Assembly: GCA_030737875.1 (NCBI GenBank) | Contig: CM060918.1 | Location: forward strand, 777,350,552-777,414,551 | Reading direction: 5' to 3' | DNA: 64,000 nt | DNA from: Allium sativum | Taxonomy: Eukaryota; Streptophyta; Magnoliopsida; Asparagales; Amaryllidaceae | Shown here: piece by piece, positions 33,755 through 44,616 of the stretch | How the letters are laid out: every line of letters starts with the position of its first letter | How positions within the stretch are numbered: the first letter of the stretch is position 1 | The notes under the pieces: model-generated | Told to the model about the DNA's origin: nothing | Databases searched by the model: none | The model's input: the letters and a program-made list of their open reading frames with translations, nothing else | Position numbers and translations under genes: made by a program

Positions 33755-35240
33755 GATCACTAGACTATTGAAGAAACAATGGCAAGGATTTGAGTAAAGT
33801 TGCCCGTGTCCCCGCGTGTGTATGTGAACTAAAGTGTCTGCTACGTGTGACAAAGATGCAAAGTAAATACATGAAAGCATAATGTAAAGGTCCAAGGAAG
33901 AAGTAATCTTCAAAACGGTTCTTGATATTTGTTTATGTTCGCAAGGCATTATTCTAACTGTCCATTAAGTTGACGGTTATATTAAGAATTGGTTTTACCA
34001 GCTAAGCAAGGTCTTATGTGCAATCTTGGACTGTTTTTCGGTTCGGTTCGGATACACACACTAGGGTCAGATCGGGGAGAAAGCCTTGTGCTAGCCTGGG
34101 ACAAGAGTTGATGCCCAGTGACCAAAATCAGATCGGTTCGGAGGTGAATACTTGGACGGTCCAGATCGACTCGAATAGCCATGCTTCTCCCCTTCTTTGT
34201 TTCACATTTCGATCCGTCCAATCAAGTAAATCCTATTCTTCTCTTGGCTTGTAAGACCGACTCGAACAGGTCAGTTGAACCCCATTTTCGTCTCTGTCTT
34301 GTCATCCAAACCGATCCCCTGCACTTCTCCTTTCCCTTTTTCCCCGTCTCTGTCTTGTCACTCAAACCGATCCACTGCACTTCTCCTCTCCCTTTTTCCC
34401 TCCTCTTTGGGGTCAAGCTCGATCCTATGCTAAAAGTCCCAACTGAAATCGAGTACTGATGCATTCAAACACTCAACGAAGAATCCTAACCACCTCCACC
34501 GTCGCCTCGAGAGAGATTTAATGCCATTAACGACGATGGCGGAGTGGAGGAGGTCATGGCGACGAAATCCATTGAATACCTCGCTGGAGTCGTTCAAACA
34601 AACCGCGAATCTAAGATAAAAGCAATTATAAAGATAAGATTCAAGGTTATAAAACTACCTATGTGATGGATTCGGAGATTAAAACGAGAGAGTTTCAGAG
34701 TTTTTAAAATTCTAGGGTTTTGAAGCAAATTTCGTTGGAAGAGGATAATAAAGAAGGAAGAGGAAGAAGGAGATGGGGGGATACTTATATGAAATCGTAG
34801 TGACCACTCGTATTCCCAGTTTCCCCCAACCCGTTCAGACCGGAAGTTAAGCCCATAAAAGCCCTAAGGCCTATTGATCCATGGGGAAGTAATATCGGTG
34901 TATCTGTTCGGGTGTGCTATTGGAGGAAATCCATTCGGATCGGAATCCAAACCGAAAGAGGCTATATACACTAATTTGATACATGGGATGAATTTGAGGA
35001 AAAGTAAAGAAAAAGCTTACCTGGAAGAATCACTGGACGTTAAATAAAAGCTCTCAAAGTTGTTTGAAAATGAAGAAAGTAATTCATATGGATTATGGAT
35101 ATATATAAGCAGCAAAAGCCACGATGTTATGAAGCGACACGGCACTACAAGTAGATGGAAGTGATCATTCACGGTTCTAATTCAAAGGATGTTTCGTAAA
35201 CTGCTTTGAAGCACACTTTATCTCAGATAAGAGTGTACTT
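33755..35240. other. Tat region between the antisense gene and the 3' LTR
   Basis: No pol-like coding. It should hold the promoter and leader of the antisense gene. On the minus strand, 34740-34560 resembles a plant 5' leader (CTTCTTCC tracts, AAACCCTAG, then a possible ATAG|GTAGTT donor) with a short ATG frame. CGGTTCGGTTCGG occurs near 34036 and GAAGTTAAGCCC at about 34844. Confidence 0.5.
34289..34400 (+). repeat. 56 bp tandem duplication in the Tat 3' region
   Basis: Two adjacent units starting CGTCTCTGTCTTGTCA at 34289 and 34345 and ending CCCTTTTTCC. They differ at a few bases. Confidence 0.9.
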
Positions 35241-35253
35241 CGAGGGGGCAAAA
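35241..35253 (+). promoter_or_regulatory. Polypurine tract of the Tat element
   Basis: CGAGGGGGCAAAA directly before the LTR start TGTTAGCC. Its orientation agrees with pol on the plus strand. Confidence 0.85.
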
Positions 35254-36086
35254 TGTTAGCCTACTTTGTGGACTAGGCTACACAAGGAGCAAACAACGAA
35301 AAAGTCATCAATCGGTTCGGATCGGAGGAAAGTAGTGCAGGAAGTGAGTAGAGATCAGAGACGCAGAAATCACATTAGATCGGATCGGTACTACGTCAGC
35401 AATATCAAAGGATATCAAGTGACCTCATCGGATCGGATCGGAGAGATGCATCAGTACACTAAACAACAAACGGACTCATTGGATCGGAGGAGTACACAAA
35501 CAACGTCAAGAGATAGCATGCTGCCTCACCGGATCGGGTCGGAGGACCCGATCCGAACCCCTTCTCCCATTTGAATCTACAATCGTTGCTGCGCATATCT
35601 CCTGAAGACTCGGACAAGGTCTGACCATTTCTCCCACGATCTCCTACCAAATCAATGCGTTGTAGCCATCTTGGAGCCTCCGAACCCGACTCTCAAGGGA
35701 TGGATGCCACGCACTTCTGAACCGGAGCCACTTCGAAGAGATTTTTCACCTACAAATACACCATCTAGAGGCACTTGAAGGGATCTTTTGGCAAATTCTC
35801 AGTTCTCACTTCCTCCATAACCGAATTCTACAATCATATTCAGATCAAAACGATCTCTTAAATTCTATATTTGAGAGATTTGAGTGAGTTTATGCATTGT
35901 AATTGTGAAGTTGAGTGAGAATCATTGATGCCTTTGTATTCAAATCATCCAATAAAAGAAAGTAAAGTGGACGTAGGCTCCTTAACGTCGAACCACTATA
36001 AATCGTGTGTTCTTTACGGCTTTTTGATTCTATTTCATTGAAAATCATAACTAGTTTGGGTGTTAGAACCAATTTTTGGTCTAACA
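35254..36086 (+). repeat. 3' LTR of the Tat element (833 bp)
   Basis: Starts TGTTAG and ends CTAACA. It contains several CGGATCGG motifs (35311-35550) and an end block GTGGACGTAGGCTCC...CCACTATAAA (35968-36012) common near plant LTR polyadenylation regions. The next base begins RT of element D; TTTGA (36087-36091) would be the target duplication, but the left copy is not in the window. Confidence 0.85.
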
Positions 36087-36600
36087 TTTGATCAGCTGGA
36101 AGGAGCAAGGGTGTTCTCCCAATTGGAGCTCGCGATAGGATTTCATCAGCTCCGAGTAGCAGCTGAGAGTATTCCTAAAACGGCATTTCGGACGCCATCT
36201 AGATTCTTTGAGTGGTTTGTCATGCCATTCGGGTCGACCAATGCACAACATATTTTGTGGATCTTATGAATAGGGTATTCAGGGATCAATTGAATAAGTT
36301 TGTTCTTGTGTTTGTAGACGATATCTTGGTTTATTCGAGGACATAGGAAGAACACAAGGAACATTTGAGAGTAGTGATGGAGGTGTTAAGAAAACACCAA
36401 TTGAAAGCGAAGTTTTCTAAGTGTCACTTCTGGAGGAGAGAAGTGAGATTCTTGGCCCATGTTGTTTCAGAGAATGGTATTGTCGTGGACCCTGCCAAGG
36501 TGGCTACGGTACAAGATTGGTCCACGCCCAAGAATGCAACAGACATAAGAAGTTATTTGGGATTAGCTGGATATTATTAGAAGTTTATCCAAGACTTCTC
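36087..36600 (+). pseudogene. Reverse transcriptase of element D, second half
   Basis: It enters mid-domain at [20 protein letters not shown] because Tat is inserted there. A small deletion near 36250 shifts the frame inside the NAPAYFVD block. The catalytic motif [10 protein letters not shown] (about 36307-36336) is intact. A TAG at 36345 and another near 36579 interrupt the thumb ([26 protein letters not shown]). Confidence 0.9.
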
Positions 36601-37107
36601 CAATATAACGGCACCATTAACTCAGTTGACCAAGAAGAATCAAGCTTTCATTTGGGACGAAAGGTGTGAGAATGCATTTAAGAGTCTAAAGGAAAAGTTG
36701 ACGTGTGCACCATTGTTAGTTATTCCCAAGGGGAACGAAGAGATGATGGTATACTCGGATGCTTGTGGTACCGGACTAGGTGCTGTATTGATGCAAAGAG
36801 GCAGAGTTGTAGCTTATGCTAGTCGATAGCTGAAACCGCATGAGAAAAGATATCCTATTCATGATTTAGAATTGGCAGCGATCGTATTCGCGTTGAAGAT
36901 GTGGAGACATTATCTCTTGGGAGAAAGATTCGAGTTGTTTACTGATCATAAATCGTTAAAGTATCTCTTCTCTCAGAAAGATCTAAATCTCCGACAGCAA
37001 AGATGGTTAGAATTCTTGGCTTCCTATGATTTCGATATCGCATATACACCTGGAAAGAGCAATGTGGTAGCTGATGCATTGAGTAAAAGACATGCCATTA
37101 AGGGGAT
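36601..37107 (+). pseudogene. RNase H of element D
   Basis: Catalytic residues are present: [14 protein letters not shown] (Asp), [12 protein letters not shown] (Glu) and [12 protein letters not shown] (Asp). The domain ends with [10 protein letters not shown]. One TAG at 36827 sits where E and G have CAG ([10 protein letters not shown]), a C-to-T change at a CHG site. A frame change follows DALSKR. Confidence 0.9.
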
Positions 37108-38658
37108 ATGTTTTTTGAATGGAAGAAACTAGAGTATATCATTGGGTATGATTTCAGACCAAAGTGCGAATTTGATCCAGAAGTGCTGGCAAGTTTGACG
37201 ATCAGACCCACTTTGATTGATCAGATTAGTTCCAGTCAGAGGAGCGATCCTAACCTCTTGGAAATCATCTCCAAGTTAGAGATGGGTATCGATGAGGAGA
37301 TGAACAAGTATGGGCTAAATCGAGATGGATGGCTCAGAAAGAATAGGAGGTTAGTTGTACCCAATGTTAATGGATTGAGAGATGAAGTGCTTAGAGAATG
37401 TCATCGCTCAAAACTAACTATACATCCCGGTGGTAACAAAATGTATCGAGACATGAAGCAGACCTACTACTAGGAAGGGATGAAAAGAGACGTTGGGAAG
37501 CTTATATCCAAACGCATGAATTGCCAGCTAGTTAAAGTTGAGCAAAAGAAGACTAGTGGTTTGTTGCAACAATTAGAAATTCTAGAATGGAAATGAGAAC
37601 AAGTCTCAATGGATTTCATTGGTGGGTTACCAAGGACTAGATCGGGCCATGATAGCATTTGGGTGATTGTGGACCGATTGACCAAGAATGCATGGTTTAT
37701 ACCCGTCAAGTCGAATAGAACAACAGCTAGGTTAGCAAAACTGTATATGAAATGGGTAGTGAGATTTCATGGAGTATCCAAAGGCATTGTAAGTGACCGA
37801 GATCCTTTGTTCACTAATGGATTTTGGAAGAGCTTACAAGAGGCATTAGAATCGAAATTACATCTCAGTACCGCGTACCATCCTCAAACCGACGGTCAGA
37901 CAGAGAGGGTGAATCTAGTATTAGAAGATCTCTTAAGAGCTTGCATATTAGATTTTGGAGGGTCATGGGATGACCATTTACATCTGGTTGAATTTGCGTA
38001 TAATAATAGTTATCAGTCCAGTATTGGTATGGCTCCATTTGAAGACTTGTACGGAAGACCGTGCAACTCACCATCATGTTGGTTGGAAACCGGTGAGAAA
38101 TTTGTGCTTGGGCCAGATGTGATAAGAGAAACCTCATATAAGATCAACGTTATCCAACAGCGAATGAAGGCTGCTCAAGATAGGCAGAAGAGTTATGCTG
38201 GTAAGAGAAGAAGAGATCTAGAATTCTCCATTGGCGACTTGGTGTTTGTCAAGATTTCTTCGTTAAAGAGCGTGATTGGATTTGGCAGGAGAGGAAAGTT
38301 AACACCAAGATTCATTGGCCCATTCCCAATTCTCGAGCAAGTTGGGAATTTGGCATATAAAGTTGAGTTGTCAGACAAGTTGGCGGGAGTTCATAACGTG
38401 TTTCATGTTTCCCAGTTAAGAAAGTTTGTGCACGACCCCAATATAACTATTTTGCCGGATCAGTTGGATGACATCGAAGTAGAACCCGAGGCGGTTGGGA
38501 ACCGCAAGCAGATCCGTATTGTCGAGGGCGATACGAAGCAACTTCGAAGGAAGGCGGTGAAACTGGTCAAGGTTCAGTGGGGCGAGAATGAAAGTGACTG
38601 TACTTGGGAAACAGAGGAGAGCATAAGGGAATCGCATCCAGAACTCTTTGCCTGGTAA
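37108..38658 (+). pseudogene. Integrase and chromodomain of element D
   Basis: The zinc-binding domain (ECHRSKLTIHPGG, then KRMNC in place of KCMNC, so one Cys ligand is lost) is cut by a TAG at 37471. A TGA at 37594 precedes the core. From 37609 a 349-codon frame is intact: MDFIGGLP and VSDRDPLF supply the two Asp and DGQTERVN the Glu. The GPF module (RFIGPFPI) is followed by a C-terminal chromodomain (VKVQWGENESDCTWETEE). This is the longest undamaged pol piece of the D/E/G family here. Confidence 0.93.
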
Positions 38659-38827
38659 GATTTTAATAGTGATAATTTCTTCTCTTGTTAGTAAACCGCA
38701 TGCTAGAGTAGGTTGTTGTGCTTGTTGTGTATGTTTAATAGTTTGTAAATGGTTGATAGGCATACAGGACCTATTGTTGTATCTTAATTAAGGAATTTCG
38801 AGGGCGAAATTTCTTAAGAGGGGAGAT
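38659..38827 (+). promoter_or_regulatory. 3' untranslated region, strong hairpin and polypurine tract of D
   Basis: TTAAGGAATTTCG (38788-38800), loop AGGG, CGAAATTTCTTAA (38805-38817) forms a 13 bp stem with one possible G-U pair. The tract AAGAGGGGAGAT then runs into the LTR at 38828. A strong stem just upstream of the plus-strand primer is shared with G. Confidence 0.88.
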
Positions 38828-39851
38828 TGTAACGACCCGCATTCCACGCATCGGAGGGTCATAGAATATTTATTTCATTTTCATAGGAGGTCGTATGGTC
38901 GTGTAACTTTGGGGAATGACTATTGGGGTCATTTCCCATGTTCACGATTTTGGCCGATTTTTAAATGACCATTTTGCCCCTAGTGAATCTTGTTTTGCCC
39001 ATAACTTTTGATTGGTAAGGAGTTTTGACCTAAACCCACTTCCATTGAATTCGGATGATGGTTTACCTTTCCGTAGATTGGTCACGTTAGCCAAACGGAC
39101 TTACTGTTTGGGAGATATGGCTGAAATAAGGTTTGGAAGGTGAAGAACAGCTTAACCAGGCCTAATGAGAGTGATTAACAGCTAGGCCCATAACCCATTT
39201 CGGGATTAGGGCTATGGGGAGGCTAATCGGGTTTGGGAAATCATTTCTAATCAGTTTTCTAGCCGCCACTTACATCTCTTGAACCCTAGCCATGGCTTCC
39301 ACTTTCTAAAACACCTCCAGATCACTTTCTAACTAAAGATTAAGCAAAGTAGCATCAAACCAATTCTAATCAACATCAAATTAGAGGCAAAGGCTGGTGT
39401 TTGCATTGGAATTCGTGCCATTCAAAGAATCATTTCAGATCTGAGTTTATATTTTGGCTAAGGTGAGTGATTTGCATAGTTTTTCACTAATTACGGCTAA
39501 TTAGGGGTGATTAGTGTTAGTTAATGAAATTCTACATGATTAAATTCTGGAAAAATGTTTGGAAATTATTAAATATTATTTTAAGCCTTTGTTAGATATT
39601 TGGGTTAATTTGGATATGTTTTGCTAATCGTATCATTAGTTATGCTTAAACAAGATTAAGGGAAAATATGGGTTTTGGGTAGGTTTGATCCATTTTAACT
39701 AGTAAAAATCGTTGCTTTGATGTTTATGGTTGCCTCTCTATGTTGCTATGACTATATGGAATGCTTTGTGATTGATTAGAAAAGTTAGAATGATCAAAAA
39801 CGCTGTCGTATGGCGTAAAACAATTGCTGGAAAAGTTGCAGGAAATGTGCA

Positions 39852-40255
39852 GGGTTTCGGATCGGATCGGATATAGGGCTCGGATCGGATATAGGGCTCG
39901 GATCGGATAAGGGAATGAGCAAGGGGATTTGATTCGAATCGGAACTTGGCACAAGGGGCTTGGCAAGAAGGAAGGACATTTGCATAAGAGTTAGAGTTGG
40001 GTTCAGATCGGAAGCAAAGGCGTGGAGATCGGTTCGGACTGAAGCTAGGGAGCGAGATTGGATCAACGTAAAAGGAGATGGAAATAAAGGAGCCGAGCCA
40101 AACCACGATGAAGAATCTGAACCGAACCGGATGGTGAAACCTGAGCCGAACCAGAGGACCCGAACCGAACGAGAAACCTGGAGACGATGTATTCCAACCG
40201 AACCGAACAGGGAGCTTGAGCATAGTATAGCCGAACCGAACCAGACTTAAACTAC
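39852..40255 (+). repeat. Variable CGGATCGG / CCGAACCGAAC cassette in the LTR of D
   Basis: It starts with three near-identical GGATCGGATATAGGGCTC units and ends with many GAACCGAAC motifs. It is bounded by sequence shared with the other family LTRs (CTGGAAAAGTTGCAGGAAA on the left, TCCAAATAGGAAGTCGTTAC on the right). Long open frames across it on both strands reflect repeat structure. Confidence 0.85.
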
Positions 40256-40466
40256 TTCTACGTGAAGACTCTTCTGAAGACCAACTCCAATTCGACCAAA
40301 ACATGAGATGCAAAGAAAGTCCAAATAGGAAGTCGTTACTTAGGATCCAGATAGGAACCAACGAGTTAACTTCATGAGTTGGACTTTGTTGCGGGATGCG
40401 TGCAAAGGGGTTATCGATATCTATAGCTTTGATACCACTGAGAGATGGATATTGGCTATGGATTAA

Positions 40467-40650
40467 TGCAGTGGAGTTGTTATGACTCCATGGGGCAAAG
40501 TGATCGTAGCAGGGCTATGATCCAGTGCAGTGGAGTTGTTATGATTCCATGGGGCATTCCATGGGGCAGAGTGGACATAGCAAAGTATTAGTGGTTACGG
40601 ATCAGTGCAGTGGAACCGTCATGAGTCCATGGGGCAGAGTGATCGTAACA
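40467..40650 (+). repeat. Triplicated unit with short inverted repeats in the LTR of D
   Basis: Three units start GCAGTGGAG..GTTATGA(C/T)TCCATGGGGCA or a variant (40468, 40526, 40606). Equivalent triplets occur in both G LTRs (45352-45545, 52525-52722). Confidence 0.85.
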
Positions 40651-41024
40651 AAGAATTGGGTGGTCAAAGTGGTAGATATCGTATGCTTTACGCACTGAGT
40701 CAGAGATGTGAGGATGATTGCTATGCTTGATTGTTTGACATCACTATGACATGCACACCCCTCCCCCGTATCTATACATCACCTTAGAATATTGACATCT
40801 TGTTGTTCTAACTCTTTGTTTGCAGGTCTAGGTTCAGGTATGGTTAGTTATACATGTTATTGTTCTGTTTTGTTGCTTATCGCTCATACCAGACTTTTGT
40901 CTGACCCAGAGTTTTATGACTCTTCTTATTACTCTGGGTGCTTTTAAACGGGCAGACTAGAGACAGGTCAGGTGATTGTGCACGAGTAATGGTACCGGAG
41001 ACGAGCAGGAGGCTTCCACGTATG

Positions 41025-41028
<4 letters not shown>

Positions 41029-41096
<68 letters not shown>
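41029..41096 (+). repeat. (AC)18(AT)16 compound microsatellite in the LTR of D
   Basis: Perfect AC run 41029-41064 followed by AT run 41065-41096. The same place in B, E and G has only a short AATATATGTAAA stretch, so the expansion is specific to D. Confidence 0.95.
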
Positions 41097-41098
<2 letters not shown>

Positions 41099-41448
41099 TC
41101 CCTGTGTTGTTGCTGGGCATTACTTTGGGCGTTAGTAATGTACCTCTTTCTTTTGCTTGAGAGACAGTATTTCAAAGTTGTAATAATGTTGGTTTGGATG
41201 ATAAGCTATACTTTGGATTTCTGCTGCTATGTTGGTTTAGTTTTCAGCTTATGCACTGTCTCACCTGTTTTATGTCAAAGTTATGTAATTATTATATTTT
41301 ATCCCATATGCTATGAGACATTCAACAGGTTCCTTGTTAGGTAAAATTCCTTTCTTTTCCTTCCTTTGGCGACCATCCCGTGTTAGTCGGGCATTGGCAT
41401 AACGCACTTCCATTGGAAATGTCGACTGGAGCGGGGCGGGCCGTCACA

Positions 41449-42800
41449 CATCTTGTCAGGCAATCCGACTTTATACGCTAAATTCCCAACTTGTTCGAGA
41501 ACTAGGAATGGACCAACAAACCTTGGTGCCAACTTACCTTTTCCAAATCGAATCACACTCTTTAATGGAGAGATCTTGATGAATATCAGGTCGCCAACGG
41601 AGAATTTTAATTCTCTTCGTCTTTTATCAGCTTAATTCTTCTTCCTATCTTGGGCAGCCTTCATTCGCTGTTGGATAACCTTGATTTTATCTGAAGTTTC
41701 TCTTATTACATCCGGCCCAAGCAAAAATTTCTCACTGGTTTCTAACCAACATGATGATGAGTTGCACGGTCTTCTGTACAAAGCTTCAATTGGAGCCGTA
41801 CCAATACTGGATTGATAACTATTATTATACGCAAATTCAACCAGATGCAAATGGTCATCCCATGATCATCCATAGTCCAATATACAAGCCCTTAAGAGAT
41901 ACTCTAACACACGATTTACTCTATCTTTTTGACCGTCGGTTTGAGGATGTACGCGGTACTGAGATGTAATTCCGATCCTAAAGCCTCTTGTAAGCTCTTC
42001 GAAAACCCACTAGTAAGTAACGGATCTCGGTCACTCACAATACTTTTAGGTACTCCATGAAATCTCACTACCCACTTCAAATACAGTTCCGCTAATATAG
42101 ATGTTGTTCTATTCGACTTGACTAGTATAAACCTTGCACTTTTGGTCAATCGATCCACAATCACCCAAATACTATCATAACCTATTCTTGTCCTTGGTAA
42201 ACCATCAACGAAATCCATTGAAACTTGTTCCCATTTCCAATCAGAAATTTCCAGCGGTTGTAAAAAACCACTAGGCTTCTTTGGATCGGCTTTAACTAGT
42301 GGCAGTTTATGCACTTGTATATAAATTTCCCAACATCTCTCTTTATCCCTTCCCAGTAGTAGGTCTGCTTCATGTCTCGATACATTTTGATACCACCAAA
42401 CGTATAGTCAGTTTCGAGTGATGACACTCTCTAAGCACTTCATCTCTCAATCCATTAACATTGGGTACAACCAGTCTCCCATTCTTCTGAAGCCATCCTT
42501 CTCGATCAAGTCCATACTTGTTCATCTCCTCGCCATTGATATCCATCTCTAACTTGGAGATGATTTCCAATAGATTATGATCGTCCCTTTGACTGGAACT
42601 AATCCGCTCAATCAAGGTTGGCCTGATCGTCAAACTTGCTAACATCTCTGGATCTAGTTCACACTTAGGTATGAAAGTCATATCCTGCGATATATTCTAG
42701 TTGCTTCCATTCAAGAAACATAGCCCCCAAACTGGAATGTCTCCTACTCAATGCATCAGCCACAGCATTACCCTTCCCGGGTGTGTATGCGATATTGAAA
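41449..42800 (-). pseudogene. Integrase of element E, C-terminus missing
   Basis: Read on the minus strand: zinc-binding domain (42370-42681: ECHHSKLTIR), core (41916-42314: MDFVDGLP and VSDRDPLL with the two Asp), then DGQKDRVN, where the catalytic Glu of GQTERVN is Asp. The GPF-region frame (41632-41850) follows with stops. The protein breaks off at 41449 where the LTR of D begins, so the chromodomain, 3' untranslated region and 3' LTR of E lie beyond the insertion and are not in the window. Confidence 0.88.
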
Positions 42801-43300
42801 TCATATGAAGCCAAGAACTCTAACCATCTCTGCTGACATAGATATCAATCCTTTTGAGAGAAAAGATACTTTAATGACTTATGATCGGTAAACAATTCGA
42901 ATCTTTCTCCTAATAGATAGTGTCTCCACAACTTTAACGCGAACACAATCGCTATCAATTCCAAATCATGGGTAGGATATCTTTTCTCATGTGGTTTCAG
43001 TTGTCGACTAGAATAAGCTACAACCCTACCTCCTTGCATCAGTACAGCACCTAGTCCGGTACCACAAGCATACGTGTATACCATCATCTCTTCGTTCCCC
43101 TTAGGAATAACTAACAAAGGTGCACATATCAACTTTTCCTTTAGACTTTTAAATGCATTTTCACAACTTTCGTGCCAAGCAAACGCTTGATTGTTCTTGG
43201 TCAACTGGGTTAACGGTGTCGCTACCTTGGAGAAGTCTTGGATAAACTTACGATAATATCCAGCTAACCCCAAAAAAACTTCTCACGTCCATTGCATTCT
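42801..43300 (-). pseudogene. RNase H of element E
   Basis: A frame of 142 codons (42845-43273) from [14 protein letters not shown] to LKYLFSQKD. The first catalytic Asp is replaced: [11 protein letters not shown] instead of [21 protein letters not shown] and [10 protein letters not shown] are kept. A frame break follows near 42840. Confidence 0.88.
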
Positions 43301-43990
43301 TGGGCGTAGATCAATCTTGCACCGTAGAAACCATCATAGGGTCCACGACAATACCATTATCTGAAACAACATGGCCCAAGAATATCACTTCCCTCCTCCA
43401 GAAGTGACACTTAGAAATTTCGCATTCAATTGGTGTTTCCTCAACACCTCCATCACTGCCCGCAAATGTTCCTTGTGTTCTTCCTCCGTCCTCGAATAAA
43501 CTAAGATATCGTCCATGAACACAAGAACAAACTTATTCAATTGATCCCTGAATACCCTATTCATAAGATCCACAAAATATGATGTTGCACTAGTCAACAC
43601 GAATGGCATGACCAACAATTCATAGAATCCAAATGGCGTCCGAAATGTTGTTTTAGGTATACTCTCAGCTGCTACTCAGAGCTGATGAAATCCTATCGCG
43701 AGATCTAACTGGGAGTACACTCTCGCTCTATTCAACTGATCAAAAAAATCATCTATCCGTGGAAGAGGATACTTATTATTCCTAGTTACATTGTTCAGCT
43801 CATGGTAGTCTACACATAAGCAAAAGGAACCATCGGCCTTTGTAGCAAATACAACTGGTGCTCCCCACTCGGAAACACTCATTTGGATAAATCCCTTCTT
43901 TAAAAGATCGCTTACTTGCACCTCGTGTTCTCGCTGCTTCCTTGGCCCCATACGACGAAGTGGCATCACTATAGGCCTGGCATTTTTCAA
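43301..43990 (-). pseudogene. Reverse transcriptase of element E
   Basis: Two frames: 43676-43990 ([42 protein letters not shown]) and 43385-43618 ([27 protein letters not shown]). The catalytic VFMDD motif is intact. The two parts are separated by a TGA-type stop after GFHQL and a frame change near 43630. The thumb is degraded. Confidence 0.9.
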
Positions 43991-44014
43991 TAAATCTATC
44001 CAAAACTCGATCTC

Positions 44015-44600
44015 TCAGTGTGGTGGAAGAACGGTCACTTCCCCAAAGATGTCCGGATACTCGACAGTAATAGGAACATCTGACAACTCATCATGGGGGA
44101 TGTCGAGGAAAATTAGAAAACTAGCCATCGCCCCATCACTAGGTAGGCAACCAAACAGTACCCTCCGCCCATCGTCCGCTCTAATTGTCACCGAAGATCC
44201 CTCACAGTCTACCACCACCCCATATCTTTGGAGCCAATCGATTCCCAAAATAATGCCATACCCAGTAAATCCCAAAACAAAGCAATCACAAGCAAACATA
44301 CATCCATGACTCGGTAAGACCAAATTACGATAAATCATACTAAAGCTAGTCGAACCACCGATCGGATTCGTCAAACTAGAGGTATGTCGACTATCTCGGT
44401 TTCCAATTCCAACCTATCCACCGGGTCACTATATATGAAAGAATGAGAAGCACCAGTACCAAACAATACTCGAACAGGAACATCATAAATAGAAAGCATA
44501 CCTTGAATAACGACACCCTTTCCCTTCTACGTCATAGTTGGGGCATTCGACGAAGAAGAAACAGCGTTGATAGCATATGCTTTCACCATTTGCTTCTCCT
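44015..44600 (-). pseudogene. Protease and protease-RT linker of element E
   Basis: The active-site block reads FGTGASHSFI (about 44440-44470) where an active enzyme has DTGAS or DSGAS; the catalytic Asp is Gly. The frame at 44015-44374 then has FVLGFTGYGIILGIDWL and EYPDIFGEVTVLPPH, the run-in to RT. Just upstream lies VKAYAINAV, the end of gag, cut at 44616 by element G. Confidence 0.87.
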
Positions 44601-44611
44601 TAGGTTGTGGA

Positions 44612-44616
44612 CATTC
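44612..44616 (+). repeat. Target site duplication CATTC, left copy, element G
   Basis: CATTC precedes the G LTR and recurs after it at 54263-54267. A second overlapping-register CATTC at 54267-54271 reflects a small local duplication. Confidence 0.8.

Larger units (their letters stand above)
27274..36086 (+). mobile_element. Tat-lineage Ty3/gypsy element, 5' half missing
   Basis: Pol fragments on the plus strand show RNase H, a second archaeal-type RNase H and integrase, the order diagnostic of the Tat lineage (Ogre, Grande, Retand). A minus-strand spliced gene lies between integrase and the 3' LTR, as known in some Tat elements such as Grande. The 3' LTR (35254-36086, 833 bp) starts TGTTAG, ends CTAACA and abuts RT of element D. 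The 5' LTR, gag, protease and RT are absent because element C and the deletion left of it remove them. Confidence 0.88.
38828..41448 (+). repeat. 3' LTR of element D (2621 bp)
   Basis: TGTAACGACCCGC to GGGCCGTCACA. It is the reverse-complement relative of LTRs B, E and G. It holds a CGGATCGG/CCGAACCGAAC cassette (39852-40255), a triplicated 55-80 bp unit (40467-40650) and an (AC)n(AT)n microsatellite. CATCT (41449-41453) would be the right target duplication; the left copy has been lost. Confidence 0.92.

Noticed and set aside
39738..40361. Minus-strand frame of 207 codons, with others overlapping on both strands
   Set aside because: It is a by-product of the CGGATCGG/CCGAACCGAAC cassette in the D LTR and has no domain.
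40877..41344. Frames with Thr-His and Ile-Tyr repeats
   Set aside because: They are translations of the (AC)n(AT)n microsatellite.
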